Source: Segniliparus sp051660745
Lineage (GTDB): Bacteria > Actinomycetota > Actinomycetes > Mycobacteriales > Mycobacteriaceae
DNA: 64,000 nucleotides
Assembly (NCBI RefSeq): GCF_051660745.1
Contig: NZ_JBOFQF010000044.1
Span: forward strand, 1-64,000
Direction of reading: 5' to 3'
Below are positions 56,750 to 64,000 of the stretch, in pieces. Both the position numbers and the translations under genes were made by a program. Under the pieces are notes generated by a model. The model worked only from the letters and a program-made list of their open reading frames with translations, did no database searches and had not been told where the DNA came from. Numbering within the stretch: position 1 is the stretch's first letter; every line of letters starts with the position of its first letter.

Positions 56750-58186
56750 GTGAAAGCCGTGACCAACACAGCCGACCCCGCGAGCAGCAACACTTCTGAA
56801 TTCCGCGTCGAGCACGACACCATGGGCGAAGTCCTGGTGCCGAAGGCAGCGCTGTGGCGCGCGCAAACCCAGCGCGCCGTCGAGAACTTCCCGATTTCCG
56901 GCATCACGCTCGAACGGGCCCAGATCCGCGCCCTTGGCCTGCTCAAGGCCGCGTGCGCGAAGGCGAACCTCGACCTCGGCGTGTTGGCCGAGGACCTCGC
57001 CCGGCCGATCATCGCCGCGGCCGAGGAGATCGCCGAGGGCAAGCACGACGACCAGTTCCCCATCGACGTGTTCCAGACCGGCTCGGGCACCAGCTCGAAC
57101 ATGAACGCCAACGAGGTCATCGCCTCCCTGGTCGCCGAGGCCGGGACGACCGTGCACCCCAACGACCACGTGAACGCCTCGCAGTCCTCGAACGACACGT
57201 TCCCGACCGCGACGCACCTCGCCGCGTCCGAGGTCGCGGTCCGCGACCTCCTGCCCGCGCTGGAGCACCTGCACGAGGCGCTGAACGCGAAGGCCGACGA
57301 GTGGGCGCACGAGGTCAAATCCGGGCGCACCCACCTCATGGACGCCGTGCCGGTCACCCTGGGCCAGGAGTTCTCGGGCTACGCGCGCCAGATCGAGAAC
57401 GCCGTCAAGCGCGTCGCCGACACGCTCCCCCGGCTCGGCGAGCTCGCCATCGGCGGCACCGCCGTCGGCACGGGCTTGAACGCCCCGGGCGGCTTCGGCG
57501 GCAAGGTGGTCGAGGAGCTTCGCGAGCGCACCGGCCTCACCTCGCTGTCCGAAGCGGTGAACCACTTCGAGGCGCAGGCCGCCCGCGACGCGCTGGTGGA
57601 GACCTCCGGCGCGCTGCGCACCGTCGCCGTGTCCCTCACCAAGATCGCGAACGACATCCGCTGGCTCGGCTCCGGCCCGCTCACCGGGCTCGGCGAGATC
57701 CAGCTGCCGGACTTGCAGCCGGGCAGCTCGATCATGCCGGGCAAGGTGAACCCCGTGATCCCCGAGGCCGTGCTGCAGGTCGCCTCCCAGGTCGTCGGCA
57801 ACGACGCGGCCATCGCGTGGGCGGGCTCGCAAGGCTCCTTCGAGCTCAACGTGTCGATCCCGGTCATGGCGCACAACCTGTTGGAGAGCCTGCACCTGCT
57901 CAGCAGCGTCTCGCGCATCTTCGCCGACAAGTGCGTCTCCGGCCTGATCGCGAACACCGAGCGGCTCCGCCACCTCGCGGAGGCTTCGCCGTCGATCGTC
58001 ACCCCGCTCAACAGCGCGATCGGCTACGAAGAGGCGGCGGCTGTGGCCAAGGAGGCCCTCAAGCAGGGCAAGACCATCCGTCAGACGGTGATCGACCGCG
58101 GCCTCGTGCCGGGGAAGATCACCGAGGAGGAGCTGGACAAGCGCCTCGACGTGCTCGCGATGGCGAAGGTCCAGCCGAAGGGCTGA
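56750..58186 (+). CDS. fumC: Class II fumarate hydratase
   Basis: 478 residues; interconverts fumarate and malate in the TCA cycle, homotetrameric and iron-free. Substrate-site segments TGSGTSSNMNANEVIA, HPNDHVNASQSSNDTFPTA, SGRTHLMDAVPVTLGQEFSGYARQ and the lyase signature GSSIMPGKVNP are intact; C-terminal TPLNSAIGYEEAA also matches. GTG at 56750 is used; GTG at 56759 would drop three residues. Confidence 0.97.
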   Translation: MKAVTNTADPASSNTSEFRVEHDTMGEVLVPKAALWRAQTQRAVENFPISGITLERAQIRALGLLKAACAKANLDLGVLAEDLARPIIAAAEEIAEGKHDDQFPIDVFQTGSGTSSNMNANEVIASLVAEAGTTVHPNDHVNASQSSNDTFPTATHLAASEVAVRDLLPALEHLHEALNAKADEWAHEVKSGRTHLMDAVPVTLGQEFSGYARQIENAVKRVADTLPRLGELAIGGTAVGTGLNAPGGFGGKVVEELRERTGLTSLSEAVNHFEAQAARDALVETSGALRTVAVSLTKIANDIRWLGSGPLTGLGEIQLPDLQPGSSIMPGKVNPVIPEAVLQVASQVVGNDAAIAWAGSQGSFELNVSIPVMAHNLLESLHLLSSVSRIFADKCVSGLIANTERLRHLAEASPSIVTPLNSAIGYEEAAAVAKEALKQGKTIRQTVIDRGLVPGKITEEELDKRLDVLAMAKVQPKG

Positions 58187-58213
58187 GCGCCCGCGCTCGG
58201 CTCGTCGGGCCGC

Positions 58214-59542
58214 TCATCTGGTCCTCGGGCTCGCCCGGCGGTCGGTGACTTTGTCGGCGAGCGCCAGGCCCCGGTCGATAGCGCTCACGCAGAGCCAGCG
58301 GATCGGTTCCGGGGGGACCGGGACACGCCAGCGCTCCGCCAGCGCTTTCGGCGGATCTCCTATGCCGAGGGCCACCTCGGCGGCGTTCGCCCCCAGCAGG
58401 GAGGCCATGCCCACGCCATGCCCGTTGAACCCGACCGCCGCGACGACGCGCCGCTTCGGGCTCACGTGCCCCACCCAGGGCAAGAAGGAGAGGTTCATAT
58501 CGATATGGCCTCCCCAACACCCGTCGATCCGCACGTCGGCGAGCTCTGGGAACCGGAGCCGGAACAGGCGGACGATTTTCTCGAAGACAGCCTGCGAGTG
58601 CGTCGGCGGGAGCGATCCCCCGTAGCTGTGGCGGATATAGCGAGAGCCCCCGAGTATCCGCCCGTCGGCTGTGGTGCGGAAGTTCTCCAATGCCTGATGC
58701 GCGGTGTAGACGCCTTCGTCGAACGTCCATCCGACCCGTTGGCGCTGCTCGGCGGTCAACGGCTCGGTGACGAACATCGAGACGGCGACGGGGAGCAGGC
58801 CGCCGCCCGGCTGGAAGCCGAGCCTGCCGGTCCACGTGTTGGCGGCGAGGACGGCGGACTGCGCGAGGATCGTCCCGTGCGCGGTCGTCACGGTCACGCC
58901 CCGCCGGTGCTCCTCCACCGCGAGCGCTCGTGATTGCTCGAAGATCCGCACCCCCCTCGTGACTGCCGCGTCCCGCAGGCCGAGGAGGTACTTGCCTGGG
59001 TCGAGGACGCCGCCCCGCGCCTCATGGACCCCGCACGCGACGAATCGGGGCACTCCTCGTTCGGCGAGCTCCGGGCCGGAGAGGAACACGCTCGGCATCC
59101 CCGCCCTTGCCGCCGCTTCCGCCGTCGCGCGCAGCATCTTCTCCTGGCCGTTGTGCAGTCCCGCGAGGATGTTCCCGTTCGGGACGTAGTCGCACGCGAT
59201 CCGATGGGCTCCGATGAGCGCTTGGGCGAATTCCACCGATTCGTCGCCAAGCCGGACCAGCGCCCCGCCTGCCTCCTTCCCGTAGACCCGCAGGACAGTC
59301 GCGATGTCCTTGCCGATCGTGGGCGTGAGGTGCCCGGCGTTCCGGCCGCTGGCGCCGAACCCGACGTGCTCGCTCTCCAAAACCACGACGTCCGCGCCTG
59401 CCTCGGCCGACCTCAGCGCCGCGCACAGGCCCGCGTAGCCGCCCCCGATCACGACGACGCCGCAATCGAGGTCGCCGCGCAGCGCCGCGCCAGGCTCGGA
59501 GACAGGGCCGAGCCACACGCTCGGATGGAAAACCCGCAACAC
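58214..59542 (-). CDS. DAO-family FAD-dependent amine oxidoreductase
   Basis: 442 residues. The near-N-terminal FHPSVWL followed by the Rossmann motif VVVIGGGYAGLCAALRSAEAGADVVVLE and GFGASGRNAGHLTP is typical of gamma-glutamylputrescine oxidase-like flavoenzymes; the C-terminal FAD segment is VVAAVGFNGHGVGMASLLGANAAEVALG. It would oxidise an amine or amino acid with oxygen. I place the start at GTG 59542 because TAGCAT lies 7 nt upstream; an ATG at 59614 adds 24 unlikely residues. Divergent from an amidase gene, so both may serve degradation of one N-substituted compound (inference). Confidence 0.82.
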   Translation of the reverse strand: MLRVFHPSVWLGPVSEPGAALRGDLDCGVVVIGGGYAGLCAALRSAEAGADVVVLESEHVGFGASGRNAGHLTPTIGKDIATVLRVYGKEAGGALVRLGDESVEFAQALIGAHRIACDYVPNGNILAGLHNGQEKMLRATAEAAARAGMPSVFLSGPELAERGVPRFVACGVHEARGGVLDPGKYLLGLRDAAVTRGVRIFEQSRALAVEEHRRGVTVTTAHGTILAQSAVLAANTWTGRLGFQPGGGLLPVAVSMFVTEPLTAEQRQRVGWTFDEGVYTAHQALENFRTTADGRILGGSRYIRHSYGGSLPPTHSQAVFEKIVRLFRLRFPELADVRIDGCWGGHIDMNLSFLPWVGHVSPKRRVVAAVGFNGHGVGMASLLGANAAEVALGIGDPPKALAERWRVPVPPEPIRWLCVSAIDRGLALADKVTDRRASPRTR

Positions 59543-59549
59543 AACTCGG

Positions 59550-59555
59550 ATGCTA
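59550..59555 (-). promoter_or_regulatory. -10 box of leaderless DAO-family gene promoter
   Basis: TAGCAT on the minus strand, 7 nt before the GTG at 59542. Confidence 0.45.
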
Positions 59556-59648
59556 CGAGGCGCCGGGCGATTGGCGGCCCCTGCGCGCAAAGATGTCGGG
59601 AAACCCCCCGCCATTGTCCGATGAAGCGCCGTGAACTGCCCTTTTGTC

Positions 59649-59677
59649 TTGCCTGTGCCCCATGGTTGTGCTGTAAT
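59649..59677 (+). promoter_or_regulatory. Amidase promoter, -35 and -10 boxes
   Basis: TTGCCT (59649-59654), 17-bp spacer, TGTAAT (59672-59677); predicted start near 59684 leaves a leader with the ribosome binding site AGGAGG at 59710-59715. Confidence 0.5.
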
Positions 59678-59720
59678 CGCCGATCAGCATCCCCTATCCA
59701 ATCTTGCTCAGGAGGAAAAT

Positions 59721-61166
59721 GTGGCGCTTCTGCACACATTCACCGACGACGCCCTCGGCGACCTGGACGCCACGGCGCTCGGCGAACGCATCCGCAGCCG
59801 GGAGATCAGCGCCCTCGAAGCGGTCGAAGCCGCGATCACGCGGGTGGAGCAGGCCGATTCGGCCCTCAACGCGGTCGAGCACGCGGACTTCGCCCGCGCC
59901 CGCGAACGCGCACGGGCGCTGGACCGCGCGCACGCGCCGCGCTCGCACGAGAAGCCGTTCGAGGGGGTGCCCACCTTCGTCAAGGACAATGTCCCCGTCG
60001 CCGGGCTCCCGACAACGTACGGATCGGCCGCTTTCTCGCCCCGGCCTGCGCGCGCGAGCATCGCTGTCGCAGACCAGTATCTCGCCGCGGGCTGCATTGT
60101 GCTGGGCAAGAGCACGATGCCTGAGTTCGGCCTCACCGCGAGCACAGAGTGGACCGGTCGTCCGCCGACCGCGAACCCGTGGAACACACGTTATTCCACC
60201 GGTGCCTCGTCCGGGGGAAGCGCCGCGCTCACCGCGGCCGGGGCAGTGCCGCTCGCGCATGCGAACGACGGCGGGGGGTCGATCAGGATCCCCGCCGCCG
60301 CGACCGGCTTGGTCGGCCTGAAACCGTCCGTGGGACGGATGCTCTCCCAGCCCGGAGCCGAGCTCCTCCCGATCAATATCGACGCCGAGGGCGTCGTGAC
60401 GAGGACAGTCCGAGACTCCGCCCGGCACTACCGCGCGGCCGAGCTGTTCCGTCCGTCCAAGCGCTACCCGCAGATCGGCCTGGTGGAGGGGCCGAACTCG
60501 TGCAGGCGGCGGATCGGCGTGCTGTTCGAGACGGCGACCGGCGCCCCGCTCTCGCCTGCGGTCGAGCAGGCGGTCCGCGCGGCTGCGGAGTTTTTCGCCG
60601 ACGAGGGGCACGAGGTCGTCGAGATCCCTTCGCCCGTGCCGTCCTCGTTGTCCGAGGACTTCATCGTCTACTGGGAGTTCTTCGCCTTCGCGCTCAGCGT
60701 CAACGCGAAGATCAGCAGCCCGCGTCGCTTCTCCTGGCACAAACGCGAGCCGTTCACCGTCGAGATGGCCGCGAAGTTCGGCCGCCATGCCCACAAAGTC
60801 CCGACCGCGATCTATCGGCTGCGGCAGGCGGGACACCGCATGCGAGCGGTCTTCACACGCGTCGACGCGATTCTCACACCGGTGCTCGCCCATGAAATAC
60901 CCCGGTTAGGGCACCTCGACCCCGCTTTGGGCTCTGCTGCGCTGATGGAGCGGCTGGCCCGCTACGCGGCGATCACGCCGACGCAGAACATCACCGGCCA
61001 ACCCGCGATCTCCCTCCCGTTCGCCGTCGACGGCGACGGGCTCCCTATCGGGATCCAGCTCGCCGGAGACCTCGGCGCAGAGCGCGTACTGCTCGAACTC
61101 GGCTACGAGCTTGAGGCGCTCCGCCCGTTCCCCCGCATCCAGGACGTGGCCGTCGACGCGCGTTGA
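59721..61166 (+). CDS. Amidase-signature family hydrolase
   Basis: 481 residues of the amidase signature family. The Ser-cisSer-Lys triad is visible: Lys in GVPTFVKDNVPVAG, the cis-Ser in DGGGSIRIPAAATGLVGLKPS and the nucleophile in the Gly/Ser-rich STGASSGGSAAL block. It should hydrolyse a carboxamide. The GTG at 59721 is fixed by AGGAGG at 59710-59715. No gatB or gatC is nearby, so this is not the tRNA amidotransferase subunit. Divergent from the DAO-family gene. Confidence 0.92.
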   Translation: MALLHTFTDDALGDLDATALGERIRSREISALEAVEAAITRVEQADSALNAVEHADFARARERARALDRAHAPRSHEKPFEGVPTFVKDNVPVAGLPTTYGSAAFSPRPARASIAVADQYLAAGCIVLGKSTMPEFGLTASTEWTGRPPTANPWNTRYSTGASSGGSAALTAAGAVPLAHANDGGGSIRIPAAATGLVGLKPSVGRMLSQPGAELLPINIDAEGVVTRTVRDSARHYRAAELFRPSKRYPQIGLVEGPNSCRRRIGVLFETATGAPLSPAVEQAVRAAAEFFADEGHEVVEIPSPVPSSLSEDFIVYWEFFAFALSVNAKISSPRRFSWHKREPFTVEMAAKFGRHAHKVPTAIYRLRQAGHRMRAVFTRVDAILTPVLAHEIPRLGHLDPALGSAALMERLARYAAITPTQNITGQPAISLPFAVDGDGLPIGIQLAGDLGAERVLLELGYELEALRPFPRIQDVAVDAR

Positions 61167-61254
61167 GCGGCAGACCACGCCGGGGCGCGGCCCGTGAGCT
61201 CGCGATTGCCCGCTCCATCGGGTTCTGCTGTGCAGTACGCTGGCAGCACAGTTC

Positions 61255-62346
61255 ATGACAGGAGCACCGCGCATGGGCAACTCTCGGCTCGAACAAGCGA
61301 CTATCCCCGGCAATATGATCGTCGGGCTGCTCGATCTGGGCGAGAAGCACCGCGCGGCCACCGAGCGGTGGTTCGACGGGACCGGCCTCTCGCCGAGGGG
61401 CATGCGCGAGGGCTCTCAATTGTTGTCGTACCGACAGGCGCGATCCATCGTCCGGCACGCGCTCCGCGCCCTCCCCGCCGGGCCGTGGGGCTTGGCCGTC
61501 GGATCGAGGGACGTGCACGAGGTCTGGGGGCTGCTCGGGTTCGCATTGCGCTCGTGCAGGACCATCGGCGACACGCTCGCGGTCGGGCTTCGCCACCACC
61601 AGACGACGGGGACCCTCACCGATTACGCGTCCGAGTCTTCCCCGGACGAGATCGCCATCCGGGTCGACATGCGCCAGCGCGACCCCGAGCTCGAGCCGTT
61701 CCTCGTCGAAGAGTCGCTCGCGAGCGTCGTCACCTTGATGCGCTCGTCGTTCTCACCGGCGTTCGCGCCGACACGGGTCGAGTTCGCGTATCCGCCGCCA
61801 CCGTATGTCGAGGACTATCGAAAGTTCTTCAAATGTCCCCTGCGGTTCAACGCCGCCGTCAACCGAGGCTACCTAGCCCAGTCGCTCATGTCGTCCCCGA
61901 TCGAGACTTCGAACGCGATGCAGCTCGCGCTGGCCCTTCGCGCGCTCGGGGAGGACGGCCAACGGCCCGATCCGGTCCCTGACACGCTTGCCGTCGTCCG
62001 CGAGCAGCTGCGGCAGAGCCTGCCGGGCGCTGTGACCATGGCGGAGATCGCCAAACGGCTCCACACGACCGAGCGGACTCTGCACCGTCACCTCGCCGCA
62101 GGCGGCTACCGGTTCTCCGAGCTGCGCGACGAGGTCCGCAAGGAGCGCGCGCTCTCGCTGCTGGCGCGGACGTCCAACCCGGTCAAGGCCATCGCCGCCG
62201 AGGTCGGCTACCGGGACGACCGCGAGTTCCGACGCGCGTTCCACCGGTGGACCGGAGGATCGCCGAACGACTTCCGCGGCGGGCGGCAGCCATCCGCCGA
62301 AAGGCGTGCTCCCGACTCTCCGCGCCAGCCCGCCCGCTTCGGCTGA
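61255..62346 (+). CDS. AraC-family regulator with arabinose-binding-like N-terminal domain
   Basis: 363 residues. The N-terminal 200 resemble the ligand domain of OruR/VirS-type AraC proteins; the C-terminal DNA-binding domain has two helix-turn-helices (TMAEIAKRLHTTERTLHRHLAAGGYRFSELRDEVRKERALSLL and PVKAIAAEVGYRDDREFRRAFHRWTGGSPNDFR). ATG at 61255 is used; ATG at 61273 has GGAG upstream and is a good alternative. It converges on a flavin monooxygenase gene. In M. tuberculosis the related VirS controls the mymA monooxygenase operon, so a similar link is possible. Confidence 0.88.
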   Translation: MTGAPRMGNSRLEQATIPGNMIVGLLDLGEKHRAATERWFDGTGLSPRGMREGSQLLSYRQARSIVRHALRALPAGPWGLAVGSRDVHEVWGLLGFALRSCRTIGDTLAVGLRHHQTTGTLTDYASESSPDEIAIRVDMRQRDPELEPFLVEESLASVVTLMRSSFSPAFAPTRVEFAYPPPPYVEDYRKFFKCPLRFNAAVNRGYLAQSLMSSPIETSNAMQLALALRALGEDGQRPDPVPDTLAVVREQLRQSLPGAVTMAEIAKRLHTTERTLHRHLAAGGYRFSELRDEVRKERALSLLARTSNPVKAIAAEVGYRDDREFRRAFHRWTGGSPNDFRGGRQPSAERRAPDSPRQPARFG

Positions 62347-62522
62347 GGCGGGCGGGAGTTCGGACAAAAGGACGGCGCGTTGCCCGGTCGGTCTCAGCGG
62401 CAGACTGCTCACGTGGAGCTCCGCGACGACCCCCACCAGAATCCTCGACTCCGTGCTCGCGGCGGCAACCCGCCAGACTCGGTCGGCATGAGGTCCTGAT
62501 CGGAGCAGGAAGCCGCGGCCTG
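62347..62522. other. Non-coding stretch between convergent araC and FMO genes
   Basis: 176 bp with no supportable gene, no clear terminator hairpin with T-run and no repeat recognised. Confidence 0.6.
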
Positions 62523-63875
62523 CTATGCCCGCTGGCGAGGCGAGCCGCTCCTGGCTTGCAACGGGGCGAACATCCCCGGCGTGAGATTCTGCCACCCGGC
62601 GCGCAGGGCGACCTCGGCGATGCGGCGGCGGAAAGCCCCCGCGTCCACATACGAGCTGTGGCGCGCCGAGTCGAGAAAAGCGATCCCTCCCGACAGATCC
62701 GGCTTGTCGCGGGCGATCAGCTCGTCGAGCACAGCCGCTTTCCTCGGAGCCTCGACCTGGTCGCGCAGGTATTGCGCGACCAGGTTGCTGATGGTGTCGA
62801 ACAATGTGTACGCGCTGGAGTTCACTTCGACATACCCCAATCCGAACAAGTTCCGATGCTCGCGGCTGAACGTGTTCAGATACAGCTGCGGCCGATTGCC
62901 GCGCCAGACGAAATAGTCCTCGTCGAGGTACGGGATCGTCCAGTCGTAGCCGGTCGCGTAGAGCACCAAGTCGATCCGCTCGCTGCTGCCGTCCACGAAT
63001 CGAACCCGGTCCCCGTCGAACCCCGCGACATCCGGTTTGATCGCGACGTCGCCGTGCTGGAGATGGTGCAGCAGTTGGCTGTTGAGCAGCGGGTGCGACT
63101 CGAAGAGCTTGTGGTCGGGCTTTGGCATCCCGTACTTGGACAGATCTCCCTGCAGCGCTCGCAGCAGTCCAGCGGTCAGCAGCCTTTCCAGCCAGACCGG
63201 CAACGCCGGGCTCTGTTCTTTGATCAGGTCGGCGGGGAGGCCCAAGATGTGCTTGGGAATCAGGTGGTAGCCGCGGCGCACACTGACGAACGCGGCGTCT
63301 GCGGCCTGCGCGGCGTCACAGGCGATGTCGGCCCCAGAGTTCCCCAGTCCGACGACCAGCACCCGCTTGCCCCGGAACTCGAGGAGGTCGCGATAGCTGC
63401 CGGAATGGCGCGCTTCGCCGTCGAACCGACCGGGATAGCACGGTGTGCGCGGGGCCCACGTGGTGCCGGTCGCGCACACCACGGCGCCGTAGACCTCCCT
63501 GCTGCCGTCAGCCAGTCGGACATGCCAGTCGTCGCCGCTGCGCGTGACATCCGAGACCTCCGTGCCGAGGCGGATGCGATCGAGCAGCCCGTACGCCTCG
63601 GCGAACGAGCGGGTGTACGCCAGGATCTGCCGATTGCCCGGATAGTCAGGGAAATGCTCCGGCATGGGGAAGTCGAAGAACCCCGAGGTCTGTCTGGACG
63701 AGATGAAATGCGCAGACTCGTACATCGGGGTCCCGGGATTGTCCAGGTCCCAGATCCCGCCGACATCGTTATGCCGCTCGTACTGGTCGTACTCGACCCC
63801 GACGAGCCGTAACGCCCGCGCCAAAGACAATCCAGCAGGCCCGGCTCCGATGACACATACTCTGCGATTTCCCAT
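62523..63875 (-). CDS. Flavin-containing monooxygenase (FMO/BVMO type)
   Basis: 450 residues. FAD motif GAGPAG (residues 10-15), the FMO/Baeyer-Villiger fingerprint FDGEARHSGSY (FxGxxxHxxxY), NADPH motif VVGLGNSGADIA and the late LVLYATGYDW. These show an NADPH- and FAD-dependent monooxygenase acting on a soft nucleophile or ketone; the Tyr ending of the fingerprint favours FMO over BVMO. ATG at 63875. Substrate unknown; functional kinship with MymA or EthA is possible. Nothing is recognised in the remaining 125 bases to the window end. Confidence 0.9.
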   Translation of the reverse strand: MGNRRVCVIGAGPAGLSLARALRLVGVEYDQYERHNDVGGIWDLDNPGTPMYESAHFISSRQTSGFFDFPMPEHFPDYPGNRQILAYTRSFAEAYGLLDRIRLGTEVSDVTRSGDDWHVRLADGSREVYGAVVCATGTTWAPRTPCYPGRFDGEARHSGSYRDLLEFRGKRVLVVGLGNSGADIACDAAQAADAAFVSVRRGYHLIPKHILGLPADLIKEQSPALPVWLERLLTAGLLRALQGDLSKYGMPKPDHKLFESHPLLNSQLLHHLQHGDVAIKPDVAGFDGDRVRFVDGSSERIDLVLYATGYDWTIPYLDEDYFVWRGNRPQLYLNTFSREHRNLFGLGYVEVNSSAYTLFDTISNLVAQYLRDQVEAPRKAAVLDELIARDKPDLSGGIAFLDSARHSSYVDAGAFRRRIAEVALRAGWQNLTPGMFAPLQARSGSPRQRA

Positions 63876-64000
63876 AGCGAGTAGTGAACCTCGCCCGACT
63901 GCCCACGGGGAAGGGCAGGAGCGGCCAGAAGACCAGCAGGACCGGACAACTCGGCGCGGCGGGGCGCGATTACTGCGCAGGAGCGGGCGGCGCGGGGTCG

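Noticed and set aside
1..64000. tRNA, rRNA, riboswitch or origin sequences
   Set aside because: Scanning by eye for T-loop sequences, conserved riboswitch cores and DnaA-box clusters gave nothing convincing; a covariance-model scan would be decisive.

Overview
The window is GC-rich, densely coded actinobacterial chromosome of the mycolic-acid lineage (Mycobacteriales). Three things point there: the block steA-mctB-pyrG-NUDIX-xerD in mycobacterial order; the block murE-murF-mraY-murD-ftsW-murG-murC-ftsQ ... ftsZ-pgeF-yggS-sepF-yggT-wag31; and the ileS/dinX pair. Protein similarity to Mycobacterium tuberculosis is clear but moderate, and several junctions differ, so a deep-branching relative (Segniliparus-like) is my inference. 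No tRNA, rRNA, CRISPR array, integrase or intact insertion sequence was seen, and no gene-free stretch exceeds about 300 bases.

Layout. 1-9.0 kb: partial AidB-like acyl-CoA dehydrogenase, a GNAT, a decayed DUF222/13E12 fragment, xerD, NUDIX, pyrG, mctB, steA, then a MarR regulator facing a YceI gene with a double palindrome at its start. 9.1-17.5 kb: orphan MalK-type ATPase, a WxG-motif protein carrying a calpain-type protease, LysE exporter, StyA-like flavoprotein, SCP-like protein, TetR regulator, membrane protein, and gluconate permease plus kinase. 18-21 kb: a 951-residue exported repeat protein. 21-32 kb: purL, GT39 and GT2/GtrA glycosyltransferases, a PknH_C-like lipoprotein, Tat-exported PhoD, a YfeH-type transporter, and a catalase-related peroxidase/cytochrome b561 pair. 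32-39 kb: dinB with a divergent solitary C5-cytosine methyltransferase, a DDN-family reductase, and ileS preceded by an in-frame membrane leader. 38.5-55.7 kb: the division and cell-wall cluster on the minus strand, with two DivIVA genes and with ftsZ separated from ftsQ by two unrelated genes. 55.8-64 kb: MPT64/RsiV-like exported protein, fumarase, DAO-family oxidoreductase, amidase, AraC regulator and flavin monooxygenase.

How the genes work together. The minus-strand cluster makes lipid-II precursors (MurE, MurF, MraY, MurD, MurG, MurC), polymerises septal wall (FtsW), and assembles the divisome and polar growth machinery (FtsQ, FtsZ, SepF, Wag31 and a second DivIVA). SteA and MctB sit with CTP synthase and XerD as in mycobacteria.

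Two patterns run through the window. First, at least 15 first-in-operon genes carry a TANNNT box 6-8 nt before the start codon, which predicts leaderless mRNAs. Second, short duplications gather at gene junctions; those at murE/murF and murF/mraY create tiny overlapping ORFs. There are also two related intergenic repeats with ATTCCCGGGG ends, and a TGGGGGYACCTCCC hairpin motif that appears to have inserted in frame into xerD.
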